A DNA stretch of 64,000 nucleotides, from assembly GCF_022174665.1 (NCBI RefSeq), contig NZ_CP076562.1, forward strand, positions 1,472,501-1,536,500, in the 5' to 3' direction. Under the pieces are notes generated by a model. The model did no database searches. It was not told where the DNA came from and saw nothing but the letters and a program-made list of their open reading frames with translations. The stretch is from Eubacterium sp. MSJ-33. GTDB taxonomy: Bacteria; Bacillota; Clostridia; Lachnospirales; Lachnospiraceae. Made by a program: the position numbers and the translations under genes. Position 1 is the stretch's first letter, and each line of letters opens with the position of its first letter. Shown in pieces: positions 45,290 to 53,717 of this stretch.

Positions 45290-45632
45290 TCTTGTCCTTA
45301 TTCAACTTCAATACCTTATTCTTGATAAATGCCGACTCATTCTCATCTGCTTTCTGGAATCCCAGATTCTCCAACACATCCTGTGAATTCGTAAGAGAGA
45401 AGACAGACATACCTTTTTCGTTCATCTTATCCTTATAGCCATTGAATACGTCCACAATCGCATACGTATCCTTTGTTCTGCGATCCGGACTTGCAACCAC
45501 ATTACGAATACACCACGAATTAAACTCACTGCCCTTCTCCGGTACCTGCACGTCGTCGCCCTTGACTTTTTTCACATATATGCTTTCTGTATCACAAATG
45601 GCCCACGGAACCACATATATTACGCTGCTCAT
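45282..45632 (-). CDS. Small protein of unknown function
   Basis: A 116-residue protein I do not recognise. It opens with MSSVIYVVPWAICDTESIYV, has a middle part with WCIRNVVASPDRR and DVFNGYKDKMNEKGMSVFSL, and a lysine-rich tail (LNKDKKK). No signal peptide or membrane segment. GAAAGGAAG lies before the ATG. It stands alone and ends in its own terminator. Confidence 0.6.
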   Translation of the reverse strand: MSSVIYVVPWAICDTESIYVKKVKGDDVQVPEKGSEFNSWCIRNVVASPDRRTKDTYAIVDVFNGYKDKMNEKGMSVFSLTNSQDVLENLGFQKADENESAFIKNKVLKLNKDKKK

Positions 45633-45823
45633 ACTTACTTCCTTTCAAATAGTTGTTCACTACGCAATTGATTTGCAAAAATCTTTGTTTTCTCCTAGCG
45701 TTCAACGTATGCAATCATATAGTATTTGTTTCCGTTTGTCAAACAATTATTTATCCAATTCCTGACAAGTAAGCGGAAATGTATACTGTTTCAATTTTTT
45801 GTAAATTTTTTTTAAAAAAGTCT

Positions 45824-45852
45824 TGCATTTTAGCAAGACATGTAATATAATA
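45824..45852 (+). promoter_or_regulatory. Promoter of tRNA-Gln
   Basis: TTGCAT (45824-45829), 17-bp spacer, TATAAT (45847-45852), 42 bp before the tRNA. Confidence 0.65.
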
Positions 45853-45894
45853 CCAACTTGTGAGACACGAAAAAGTCTTCAAACTTCATAATGA

Positions 45895-45966
45895 TGGGCT
45901 ATCGCCAAATGGTAAGGCACTGGACTCTGACTCCAGCATTTTCCAGGTTCGAATCCTGGTAGCCCA
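45895..45966 (+). tRNA. tRNA-Gln (anticodon CTG)
   Basis: Cloverleaf with acceptor TGGGCTA/TAGCCCA, anticodon stem CTGGA/TCCAG with loop CTCTGAC, and T arm with GGTTCGAATCC. CCA is not encoded. Confidence 0.95.
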
Positions 45967-45972
45967 GTTTAT

Positions 45973-46001
45973 AAGACGGTCGAGGTTCGATCGTCTTTTT
46001 T
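45973..46001 (+). terminator. Terminator of tRNA-Gln
   Basis: AAGACGGTCGA / TCGATCGTCTT hairpin followed by six T. Confidence 0.8.
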
Positions 46002-46040
46002 ATGGTTTAGAATGCGAGCCCTTTATTATAATTTAGGAAC

Positions 46041-46083
46041 GCATAAAAAAAACTTCTTGATTTCTCAAGAAGTTTTTTTATGC
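46041..46083. terminator. Terminator of tRNA-Arg
   Basis: Long palindrome with ACTTCTTGA / TCAAGAAGT core, A8 and T7 flanks; it touches the 3' end of tRNA-Arg read leftward. Confidence 0.85.
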
Positions 46084-46154
46084 GGCCGAGAAGATTCGAA
46101 CTCCCGACACCTTGGTCCGTAGCCAAGTGCTCTATCCAGCTGAGCTACGACCGC
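46081..46154 (-). tRNA. tRNA-Arg (anticodon ACG)
   Basis: Cloverleaf on the reverse strand: acceptor GCGGTCG/CGGCCGC, anticodon stem CTTGG/CCAAG with loop CTACGGA, T loop TTCGAAT. CCA is not encoded. Position 34 A is expected to be edited to inosine, which would let it read CGU, CGC and CGA. Confidence 0.96.
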
Positions 46155-46182
46155 ATCTGTGTTGTTTCTCACAACAGATGAT

Positions 46183-46211
46183 ATTCTATCGTAGTTTTTA
46201 ATGATTGTCAA
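46183..46211 (-). promoter_or_regulatory. Promoter of tRNA-Arg
   Basis: TTGACA (46206-46211), 17-bp spacer, TAGAAT (46183-46188) on the reverse strand, 29 bp before the tRNA. Confidence 0.75.
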
Positions 46212-46255
46212 GAGCTTTCTGTAAATTCCGCGAATTTTCCAGACCAGTTTTCAAA

Positions 46256-46951
46256 TCAACTTCCTATTTCATAGTCTGCTCTGTAATCATACTCAATCTC
46301 ACAACCTTCTCCAGCGCAGACAGAAACCCAATAATCGTCCTTTCGTTGCATATAATACCGGTAAGGTGTTCCCTTGACCTCTTTCTGTACCGGATCAATC
46401 TCAAACGAATTGAGCGGCACACTGATTCCTTCACCCGTGAGTTTCAGATACGCTTCCTTCATCGTCCATAGATAAAAAAATCTTGACATATTCTCCTGCA
46501 TTTCCGCAGCGGTTTTCTGACAGTCCTCATTCTTTGACCGTCCTTCCACAACATACGCATATTCCGCATCTGTGTAGCACCGTTTTGCAACGTGCAGGTT
46601 CTGTGGTCGAATTCGCTCAATATCAACGCCCAAAGGTACATCTCCATATGCCAGCACGACATAATCACCTGCATGAGAGAGATTAAAGTAAAACTCCGGA
46701 TGCCCCTGCACCATCGGCTTACCATTTTCATTTTTTTCGAGTACCAGTGCACACGGAGCTATCCCCAGTTTTTGTTCTATCAGAGTCTGCAACATCAAGC
46801 CTGCAACAATTGATGTATATGCCGGTTCCTTCCTACGAAAAGCCAATACCCGGGACTTTCGTTCCGGGTATAAGCGTTCGACCAATTCATCAAAATGTTG
46901 TTCTATCAATACACAATTCACTTTTTGAACAATCACATGAATCTTCGCCAT
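46256..46951 (-). CDS. 4'-phosphopantetheinyl transferase, Sfp type
   Basis: Transfers phosphopantetheine from CoA to a serine of a carrier protein. The 231-residue product has the family motifs FNLSHAGDYVVLAYG, PLGVDIERIRP (Mg-binding Asp and Glu) and FFYLWTMKEAYLKLTGEG (W-x-x-K-E-A). The start ending at 46951 directly follows the stop of the preceding gene (TAA then T then ATG) with GGAAG upstream. It is the third gene of an operon with an acyl carrier protein and a C39/BtrH-like protein, so that carrier is the likely target. Confidence 0.92.
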   Translation of the reverse strand: MAKIHVIVQKVNCVLIEQHFDELVERLYPERKSRVLAFRRKEPAYTSIVAGLMLQTLIEQKLGIAPCALVLEKNENGKPMVQGHPEFYFNLSHAGDYVVLAYGDVPLGVDIERIRPQNLHVAKRCYTDAEYAYVVEGRSKNEDCQKTAAEMQENMSRFFYLWTMKEAYLKLTGEGISVPLNSFEIDPVQKEVKGTPYRYYMQRKDDYWVSVCAGEGCEIEYDYRADYEIGS

Positions 46952-46952
46952 A

Positions 46953-48008
46953 TTATTTATCTTCCAGTTCTGCAAGGATACGGAACAGAATACTGATTTC
47001 CTTTTCCTTCGCTGCATCCAAATACTTCTTGAATCTTACAGATGATTCAATCTCACCTGTGATAGAAATACGAACAAGCAGATTTCTGGCTGTCAGCATA
47101 TTACGTACAACTGTCTCATACTCTTTGATCGTATCCTCATTGTACTTTAAGTATCCATGATTCATCAGATACTTGATTCGCTCTAACATCAATACTTTAT
47201 GATCATACATCACATGCAATGCACGGACATCGAAATCAGGTTCTTGCGCATGAAGCTGCTTATCAATCTGTGCAAGCACCTTATCATACACTTTAATACC
47301 AAATGTTGTATCATCAAAACGATTACGAAGCATACGGAAATGATCCTTCGTATCCTGTGAATTCAAATACTCACTGATTGTCTGCTTAATTAATTCGATA
47401 TCAAGCTCATAGATTGGATGCTCTGTATTCTTCATAACAACATACAGGCCACGGCCACCCTTATGATCATCCTTAAATACATGGTCATCCTGTTCTGTGA
47501 TAACCTCATAACCACGCTCCAGATCCTTGAAGCTGACTGTATTATAAGAATAATGATCCTGGAATGTGAAATCTCCTACATAGAATACTTCTTCATCACG
47601 GTTGTATCCATAGATAAACAGCTCATGAGGGAATTTGTAGTCCACATCTGCATCACACAGAATCTTCGCCTCATCAAATACACCATATACATAACCATTC
47701 AGATCAATCGTCTTGATAACAAAATCAATAATATTTCCACAATAACTCTGAATCTGCTCTTTCGTAAGAAGGGAGAACATCAGATATGGACACTGCTTCA
47801 ACGCACTGCTTCCCGGCATCATATCCGCAAGAAGCATATCGTCCCCTGTAAAAATCTCCTGAATGTTATAGCAACGGAGCTGAATATAGTTACTAAAAAT
47901 CCATTTCTTCGCATTCTCATCATCCGAAAGAATGGAAAACAGTGTCGCGTGCCACTGCCAAGATGTAATCATAGGATATGTTACCGGTAATTTTTTCATG
48001 TCTGCCAT
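46953..48008 (-). CDS. C39/BtrH-like protein in an acyl carrier operon
   Basis: A 351-residue protein of no family I can name with certainty. The middle part, HELFIYGYNRDEEVFYVGDF followed by YNTVSFKDLERGYEV, resembles the H-x-x-x-x-G-Y-D strand-turn of papain-like C39/BtrH-type domains, in which BtrH transfers acyl groups from a carrier protein. No clear catalytic cysteine is visible at the N-terminus (MADMKKLPVTYPMITSWQWH). The C-terminal third (about 225-351) is helical. It lies 17 bp after the carrier protein gene and directly before the phosphopantetheinyl transferase, so it probably acts on the carrier-bound acyl or aminoacyl group. Confidence 0.6.
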   Translation of the reverse strand: MADMKKLPVTYPMITSWQWHATLFSILSDDENAKKWIFSNYIQLRCYNIQEIFTGDDMLLADMMPGSSALKQCPYLMFSLLTKEQIQSYCGNIIDFVIKTIDLNGYVYGVFDEAKILCDADVDYKFPHELFIYGYNRDEEVFYVGDFTFQDHYSYNTVSFKDLERGYEVITEQDDHVFKDDHKGGRGLYVVMKNTEHPIYELDIELIKQTISEYLNSQDTKDHFRMLRNRFDDTTFGIKVYDKVLAQIDKQLHAQEPDFDVRALHVMYDHKVLMLERIKYLMNHGYLKYNEDTIKEYETVVRNMLTARNLLVRISITGEIESSVRFKKYLDAAKEKEISILFRILAELEDK

Positions 48009-48025
48009 TTTACTGTTCCTCCCAT

Positions 48026-48271
48026 TTATGCTAATTTTTCCGCTATCAAAGCTGCAATATCACTGAACGAATCGTAATCACTAAGTGCAAGCTCATAATC
48101 ATCAAACGAAATATCAAACTTGCTCTCTGCTGCTACGAGCAGGCGAATTAAAGATACGGAATTCACACCATATTCATTTACCATGTTTGCATGCATATCT
48201 ACATCATCCAATTCTGGCAAAACATCATGAATCACTTCCGTAAGTTTTGTTACAATCTGTTCCTTTTCCAT
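48026..48271 (-). CDS. Acyl carrier protein
   Basis: An 81-residue carrier domain. The attachment site reads EYGVNSVSLIRLL, with Ser replacing the usual D-S-L setting by N-S-V, near residue 38. It differs from the fatty acid AcpP and resembles stand-alone carriers of secondary metabolism. AAGGGGG precedes the start. First gene of the three-gene operon with the C39/BtrH-like protein and the Sfp-type transferase. Confidence 0.9.
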   Translation of the reverse strand: MEKEQIVTKLTEVIHDVLPELDDVDMHANMVNEYGVNSVSLIRLLVAAESKFDISFDDYELALSDYDSFSDIAALIAEKLA

Positions 48272-48323
48272 TGTTTGTACCCCCTTGGTAATAAATTACT
48301 TTCTCGATGTATCAAGTACTTTA

Positions 48324-48352
48324 ATATTACTATTATTACGCTTGAAAAGCAA
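48324..48352 (-). promoter_or_regulatory. Promoter of the acyl carrier operon
   Basis: TTGCTT (48347-48352) and TAATAT (48324-48329), 17-bp spacer, just past the rplA terminator. Confidence 0.45.
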
Positions 48353-48353
48353 G

Positions 48354-48377
48354 AAAAAAAGAGTGCGTCTGCACTCC
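48354..48377 (-). terminator. Terminator after rplA
   Basis: GAGTGC / GCACTC hairpin with a four-base loop followed by seven T on the leftward strand. Confidence 0.85.
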
Positions 48378-48421
48378 GCATCGGAATCCATTCACACTCG
48401 TTTCTTCGTTATGGCTAAATC

Positions 48422-49111
48422 CTAGTACTTTGTAACATTCAGCTTTACGCCAGGACCCATTGTAGAAGCTACTACCAAGCTCTTAATGTACTGTCCCTTT
48501 GCTGCTGCCGGCTTAGCCTTAACAACTGCATCTATTAAAGTCTGGAAGTTGTCTGTTAACTGCTCCTCTGTGAAAGAAGCCTTTCCAATTGGCACATGGA
48601 TAATGTTTGACTTATCAAGTCTGTACTCGATCTTACCAGCCTTAATATCGTTGATTGCCTTTGTTACGTCCATCGTAACTGTACCAGCCTTTGGATTTGG
48701 CATCAAGCCCTTTGGTCCAAGGACACGGCCAAGACGTCCAACAACACCCATCATATCCGGTGTAGCAACAACAACATCAAAATCCAACCAACCTTCGTTC
48801 TGGATCTTTGGTACAAGCTCATCTCCACCTGCGTAATCAGCGCCTGCTGCAAGAGCCTCGTCTACCTTGTTACCCTTAGCAAATACGAGAACCTTTACAG
48901 TCTTACCTGTTCCGTGTGGAAGAACAACCGCACCACGAACCTGCTGGTCTGCATGACGACCATCAACACCCAAACGGAAGTGAGCTTCGATCGTCTCATC
49001 AAACTTTGCACTAGCTGTCTTCTTAACGAGTGCAACAGCCTCTTCTAAGTCATATGTTTTTGTCTTTTCAACAAGCTTTGCAGCTTCTGAATATCTCTTA
49101 CCTGTTTTCAT
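48422..49111 (-). CDS. rplA: Ribosomal protein L1
   Basis: A 229-residue large-subunit protein of the L1 stalk. Typical segments: [36 protein letters not shown] and the signature [17 protein letters not shown]. Expected autoregulator of the rplK-rplA transcript. It is followed by a terminator, so rplJ and rplL are not directly downstream as they are in many bacteria. Confidence 0.98.
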   Translation of the reverse strand: MKTGKRYSEAAKLVEKTKTYDLEEAVALVKKTASAKFDETIEAHFRLGVDGRHADQQVRGAVVLPHGTGKTVKVLVFAKGNKVDEALAAGADYAGGDELVPKIQNEGWLDFDVVVATPDMMGVVGRLGRVLGPKGLMPNPKAGTVTMDVTKAINDIKAGKIEYRLDKSNIIHVPIGKASFTEEQLTDNFQTLIDAVVKAKPAAAKGQYIKSLVVASTMGPGVKLNVTKY

Positions 49112-49165
49112 TCAAATAAACCTCCTGTAGTTTTGCGGGAGCGACCCTCCTACGATTATTTCTTA

Positions 49166-49591
49166 TTAATCCTCAACTTCGATTCCCATAGAACGAGCTG
49201 TACCAGCGATCATGCTCATAGCAGCCTCAAGGCTTGCTGCGTTCAGATCCGGCATCTTCAGCTCAGCAATCTCCTGAACCTTAGCCTTAGAAATCTTTGC
49301 AACCTTTGTCTTGTTCGGTGTTGCAGATGCTGACTTAAGGCCGCACGCCTTCTTAAGCAGTACTGCTGCCGGTGGAGTCTTAGTTACAAAGCTGAAACTC
49401 TTATCTGCATAAACTGTGATAACAACAGGGATAATCATATCGCCCTGATCAGCAGTTCTTGCGTTAAACTCCTTTGTGAACTGTACAATGTTTACACCGT
49501 GCTGTCCAAGTGCAGGACCAACAGGTGGTGCAGGTGTTGCCTTTCCTGCAGGAATCTGTAATTTAATATATCCTTCTACTTTCTTAGCCAT
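49166..49591 (-). CDS. rplK: Ribosomal protein L11
   Basis: A 141-residue protein of the GTPase-associated centre. N-terminal domain with [21 protein letters not shown]-terminal RNA-binding domain with KIKK-like [14 protein letters not shown] and [20 protein letters not shown]. Located between nusG and rplA in the conserved order. Confidence 0.98.
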   Translation of the reverse strand: MAKKVEGYIKLQIPAGKATPAPPVGPALGQHGVNIVQFTKEFNARTADQGDMIIPVVITVYADKSFSFVTKTPPAAVLLKKACGLKSASATPNKTKVAKISKAKVQEIAELKMPDLNAASLEAAMSMIAGTARSMGIEVED

Positions 49592-49612
49592 TATAGCTAC
49601 CTCCTAAACCTC

Positions 49613-50200
49613 TTACATCTTCTGGATATCTCCAAATCCAATTTCAACAGATGTAGCACGTCCGAAAATGTCAACGTCAATGGTTACGGTTCTCTTGCCT
49701 TCATTAATTGCCTTAACAACTGCAACATTGCCTTCCCAAGCTCCGGTAATAACCTTAATCTGATCACCAATCTCCACATCAATGTGTACAACCGGTGCCT
49801 CAGTCACGATACCCATCGCACGCATCTCGCGCTCTGTGAGCGGAACCGGCTTGGATTCCGGACCTACAAATCCTGTAACACCCCTTGTGTTACGAACTAC
49901 ATACCATGTAACATCGTTCATGTACATATGAACCAGAACATAACCAGGAAACAACTTTCTCTGAACTGTCTTCTTCGCGCCTGTCTTTGTTGTCTCGATT
50001 ACCTCCTGAACCGGTACGGTTACCTCAAGGATTTGCTCTTGAAGCTTTCTGTTTTCAACAGTCTTCTCGATATCATTTTTCACCTTGTTCTCATAACCTG
50101 AGTAGGTATGAGCCACATACCATCTTGCCTCACCATCAGTCGGAATCCCGCTCTCTGGTGTTCCAGATGCTGTAGCTTCGTTTTCGAATAGTTCTGACAT
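49613..50200 (-). CDS. nusG: Transcription termination/antitermination factor NusG
   Basis: A 195-residue protein with an NGN domain (about 25-125, ARWYVAHTYSGYENKVKNDI, FPGYVLVHMYMND, NTRGVTGFVGPESKP) and a C-terminal KOW domain (about 140-190, GDQIKVITGAWEGNVAVVKA). It precedes rplK by 21 bp. Confidence 0.97.
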   Translation of the reverse strand: MSELFENEATASGTPESGIPTDGEARWYVAHTYSGYENKVKNDIEKTVENRKLQEQILEVTVPVQEVIETTKTGAKKTVQRKLFPGYVLVHMYMNDVTWYVVRNTRGVTGFVGPESKPVPLTEREMRAMGIVTEAPVVHIDVEIGDQIKVITGAWEGNVAVVKAINEGKRTVTIDVDIFGRATSVEIGFGDIQKM

Positions 50201-50212
50201 ACATTCACCTAC

Positions 50213-50422
50213 CTAACCAACAATATAAGTTAAACCGATCTGTAACAGGTAATCCACACCTGCAATGATAAATCCGAGAATTACGGAAATCACAATTACA
50301 GCCGCAGACTGTTTCACAAGCTTATCCTTTGCAGGCCAAGTGATCTTTGCGAACTCGCCCTTAAGCTCCTGAAACCAGCTTCTTTTCAAGGAAGGTGAAG
50401 AAGTCTCTTCTTTTTTTGACAT
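50213..50422 (-). CDS. secE: Preprotein translocase subunit SecE
   Basis: A 69-residue single-span membrane protein: amphipathic helix FQELKGEFAKITWPAKDKLV followed by one membrane helix (about 42-66). Encoded between rpmG and nusG in the conserved order. Confidence 0.96.
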   Translation of the reverse strand: MSKKEETSSPSLKRSWFQELKGEFAKITWPAKDKLVKQSAAVIVISVILGFIIAGVDYLLQIGLTYIVG

Positions 50423-50437
50423 AGACTACTCCTCCGA

Positions 50438-50587
50438 TTACTTTGTTTCCTTGTGCATCGTGTGCTTCTTACAGAACTTACAATACTTCTTTGTTTCCAT
50501 TCTGTCTGGATGCGTCTTCTTATCCTTTGTCATATTGTAATTACGCTGTTTACAATCCTGACATGCCAATGTAATTTTTACACGCAC
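50438..50587 (-). CDS. rpmG: Ribosomal protein L33
   Basis: A 49-residue protein beginning at GTG ([20 protein letters not shown]), with GGAGGTGG six bases upstream. It keeps both zinc-binding CxxC pairs (CQDC and CKFC) and ends HTMHKETK, so it is the zinc-binding form. It starts the rpmG-secE-nusG-rplK-rplA transcript. Confidence 0.96.
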   Translation of the reverse strand: MRVKITLACQDCKQRNYNMTKDKKTHPDRMETKKYCKFCKKHTMHKETK

Positions 50588-50681
50588 AACTATCCACCTC
50601 CATATTTATTTTTTCACAGATGACATAATAGAATCCTCTTTTTTCGTGCAAAAAAAAAGGACCTCTTCCATCGCAAGCTTT

Positions 50682-50710
50682 AGAATAACAAAACCTACCT
50701 GTAAAGTCAA
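50682..50710 (-). promoter_or_regulatory. Promoter of the rpmG-secE-nusG-rplKA operon
   Basis: TTGACT (50705-50710), 17-bp spacer, TATTCT (50682-50687), about 95 bp upstream of rpmG. Confidence 0.7.
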
Positions 50711-50718
50711 GGAAAAAG

Positions 50719-50747
50719 TTGAATTTTTACGATATTTATACTATATT
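50719..50747 (+). promoter_or_regulatory. Divergent promoter of the FliD-like gene
   Basis: TTGAAT (50719-50724), 17-bp spacer, TATATT (50742-50747). Its -35 box is only 8 bp from that of the rpmG promoter on the other strand. Confidence 0.45.
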
Positions 50748-50815
50748 TAATCTATACAACATATAATACATAATATGATAGTTTACTTCATTACATCGGG
50801 AAAGGAGGCCTTCTT

Positions 50816-52075
50816 ATGAATATATCACAAGTTTACAATTATTTAAACCATGATCTCGTACCGAAAAAACGCACACGGACTCATAAGGCTTCCGAACTCA
50901 AGGCTGTTTATAACAATATTTCCAAATACAATCAGTCATCCCCGCTCTATCTGGTGTCACTTTCAGAATCCAGACAGACCCATATGATTGATATCAAAGA
51001 GCAGGCTCTGACGCTGCGTGATATCACAGACCAGCTTGCCAATCCGGAAAGCGAGCTTTATACGAAAAAGCAGATATTTACGGATAACCCGGACGCCATA
51101 TCCGGTTCCTTCCGTGCACATGCGACAGGCGAGCTTCCGGATCAGATGACTTTACAGATTGACCAGCTTGCCCGCGAGCAGGTAAACATCGGTAATTACC
51201 TTGTATCTGACGACATCGCACTAGCACCCGGCAATTACAATTTTTCCATGCAGACCGAACATGGCAGTCTGCCATTCACCCTGTCCGTATCTGACAGCGA
51301 CACAAATCTGTCTCTCCAGCAACAGCTTGCAGACCAGATCAACCGAAGGCATATTGATATCCGCGCTTCTATTATTAAGGAAGGAATTACAAGTGCACTG
51401 ATGCTCACCTCCAACGATACGGGTACGCCATCAACTGACACATCCTTATATTTCTCCTTCAATCAGAAACAAGATACAGATGTGATTAATACATTTGGCT
51501 TAAATCAGGTAAAGACTTATCCTGAAAACGCAAGATTTTATATCAATGATCTGGTTCATTCGTCTGCCTCCAATCATATATCCATTAATCAGATGGCAGA
51601 GTTTGATTTTCACAAGATAACAGATACTCCGGTCAATGTACGTTTTACACCGGACAGACATCTGCTTGTCGATCAGCTCACCAGCTTCACTGATGCTTAC
51701 AATCAGTTAGTTACGCTCTCCGAAGAAGGGGAACCTACGACCATCGGAAGCAGGAATCTCTATCATGATATTTCCGGAATCGTATCCAGACACGAGGACC
51801 AGCTTGCTTCCATCGGCATCACAGTCGGTGAAGACCGTCGTCTGACACTGAACATAGATCAGGCTGTCGGCATTTCCTACGATTCACTGAATACATTATT
51901 CGGAGCTGATTCTTTATTACGGCAGGATATCTCCAAAGCCGTGAATCGACTGACTTTAGACCCGCTTGCCTATGTTGACCGACTGATTGTGACTTATCCA
52001 AATGCAAAAGAAAAACAGACCGCAACGTACACGCAGTCTGTTTACAGCGGTCTGATGTATAATAATTATGCATAG
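50816..52075 (+). CDS. FliD-like (flagellar cap-type) protein
   Basis: A 419-residue protein with the pattern of flagellar hook-associated protein 2: the D2-type segment MTLQIDQLAREQVNIGNYLV, a hook IN-like motif (SLQQQLADQINRRHIDIRAS then ALMLTSNDTGT), and the C-terminal helix LVDQLTSFTDAYNQLVTLSE, GITVGEDRRLTLN and SYDSLNTLFGADS. FliD caps the growing filament. The usual N-terminal leader for flagellar export is not recognisable, and no other flagellar gene is in the window. AAAGGAGG precedes the ATG. Convergent with the TraX-like gene, only 6 bp apart. Confidence 0.65.
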   Translation: MNISQVYNYLNHDLVPKKRTRTHKASELKAVYNNISKYNQSSPLYLVSLSESRQTHMIDIKEQALTLRDITDQLANPESELYTKKQIFTDNPDAISGSFRAHATGELPDQMTLQIDQLAREQVNIGNYLVSDDIALAPGNYNFSMQTEHGSLPFTLSVSDSDTNLSLQQQLADQINRRHIDIRASIIKEGITSALMLTSNDTGTPSTDTSLYFSFNQKQDTDVINTFGLNQVKTYPENARFYINDLVHSSASNHISINQMAEFDFHKITDTPVNVRFTPDRHLLVDQLTSFTDAYNQLVTLSEEGEPTTIGSRNLYHDISGIVSRHEDQLASIGITVGEDRRLTLNIDQAVGISYDSLNTLFGADSLLRQDISKAVNRLTLDPLAYVDRLIVTYPNAKEKQTATYTQSVYSGLMYNNYA

Positions 52076-52081
52076 TATTTC

Positions 52082-52885
52082 TTATTTAAAAAGCAGCAAA
52101 CAGATGCCGGCAAGAATCAGTAAATGCAGCGGATAAAATATGTAGAACGCCCATTTTAGTTTCAAGCCCCGTTTTCCATTATAGAAATATATGATACCCG
52201 CATCCACAAGTGCATATAATTCAGACATATCCATTACACACAATATCACACAGGGAGCTGCCATCCGCAGTTCCTTTTTTTGATCCCGGAATCCATATGC
52301 CACACAGATTGCCAATACACCATACGCCCCATAATCCGCATGTAGCGCATACGCAAGTGCCGCACCAAATGCCACTACGCCAACAATCAGAATTGTTTTT
52401 AAGATTGTATCCATATGCAGACTGCGCAGGCCTTCCAATCCGGTCAGCACAATCAGACCGATTGCCAAAGTAAAAAACACATTCTGATTTGTGAACTCCA
52501 GAAAATGTCCCTTCCGGACCCACATGGATGTTATATTAAACGCCAGATCATACGGAATCTCCGAAACGATTGCAAAAAGCAGCAACCGTCCAATATATAA
52601 AAACCGATTGTGTGTATACACAAAACCCTCTAATAATAGAAAGATAAAAATCGGAAAAGACAATCTTCCGATTCCGCGCAGGATATAATACAACAATACC
52701 ATACCTGTCATACGCACATTTCCGAACGCATCAAAATTGGCCGGATTTTTTGTGACAAGCTGCATCACAACCGTAGCTCCAATATGATCGATCAGCATTG
52801 TAATCATCGCAATGATCTTCAGCGTACTGCCCGTGATACCTTTGCGTGTATCTTCTGTTTTTTCTGCCTGAATAAGCTGTTCCAA
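52082..52885 (-). CDS. TraX family membrane protein
   Basis: A 267-residue protein with about eight membrane segments and the TraX signature in the N-terminus: LKIIAMITMLIDHIG, followed by LRGIGRLSFPIFIFLLLEG. In F plasmids TraX acetylates pilin; chromosomal forms are putative membrane acyltransferases. No conjugation genes are nearby. Confidence 0.85.
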   Translation of the reverse strand: MEQLIQAEKTEDTRKGITGSTLKIIAMITMLIDHIGATVVMQLVTKNPANFDAFGNVRMTGMVLLYYILRGIGRLSFPIFIFLLLEGFVYTHNRFLYIGRLLLFAIVSEIPYDLAFNITSMWVRKGHFLEFTNQNVFFTLAIGLIVLTGLEGLRSLHMDTILKTILIVGVVAFGAALAYALHADYGAYGVLAICVAYGFRDQKKELRMAAPCVILCVMDMSELYALVDAGIIYFYNGKRGLKLKWAFYIFYPLHLLILAGICLLLFK

Positions 52886-52943
52886 TCTACCGGTCTCCCT
52901 CTTCTTTCGTCATGCACACAGCAATCATCCTACCATATGTCGA

Positions 52944-53591
52944 TTATGCTTCCATCTCCCGAAAAACTCCGGCTGCCACTTCCGGAAGATCACTGAACTT
53001 CTCAATTTCCGCAACCTCTGTATTGATCGTTCCAAACCCATACTTTGCATGGATGAAGGTTGCACCAGCCTGCATCGTTGCATCGTAATCCCCCTGAATA
53101 TCGCCCACATAAATCGTCTGTTCCAAACTGTTTCGTTCCATCACAAGACGGATATTATCCCCCTTACTCTTCTCGTTATTTCCATAACATTCAATATCTT
53201 CAAAATACTGCCCGAAATTATAGTAGTCTAAAAACGCCTCGATATAACCACTCTGACAGTTGCTTACGATATAGAGATGATATTGTTCCTTGAGTTTTTT
53301 CAGTGTATTCTCCAACTCCGGGTAAAGTTTTCCTCCGTTTCTGCGGAGATACTCATTCTCCCAGTCACCGCATTTTTCAACCAGAGATTTCCGTTCCGCC
53401 GAAGTAAGCTCCGGGAAAAAAATATCTCCTATCACGTCCATTGTTTTGCCCATCACCCGCTTGATATCCTGCTCGGTAACTGCCATATCTTTCTTATACT
53501 CGTTTTGAATCACCTGTGTCCATGATTTTGCGACTCCATCCGCAGAATCCCACAATGTGCCATCCATGTCAAATATGATACCCTGTTTCAT
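52944..53591 (-). CDS. HAD family hydrolase
   Basis: A 215-residue phosphatase-type HAD enzyme: motif I IIFDMDGTLWDS (nucleophile Asp 8), motif II LYIVSNCQSG, motif III/IV YVGDIQGDYDATMQAG. Cap domain of the phosphoglycolate phosphatase type between about 18 and 85. Substrate unknown. AAAGGAGA is upstream of the ATG. Confidence 0.88.
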   Translation of the reverse strand: MKQGIIFDMDGTLWDSADGVAKSWTQVIQNEYKKDMAVTEQDIKRVMGKTMDVIGDIFFPELTSAERKSLVEKCGDWENEYLRRNGGKLYPELENTLKKLKEQYHLYIVSNCQSGYIEAFLDYYNFGQYFEDIECYGNNEKSKGDNIRLVMERNSLEQTIYVGDIQGDYDATMQAGATFIHAKYGFGTINTEVAEIEKFSDLPEVAAGVFREMEA

Positions 53592-53717
53592 CGTAAGTCT
53601 CCTTTATAGATATTTATATCTTATTTATTCCCCGAAATAGTTCCCACATACACTCCAACCATTGATATTGCCTGTTTCACCGGATTCCTCATGCATACAA
53701 AATATATCTGCATTTTA

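Noticed and set aside
52082..52885. TraX as a sign of a conjugative element
   Set aside because: There are no relaxase, type IV secretion, integrase or attachment-site features near; chromosomal TraX-like proteins are common.
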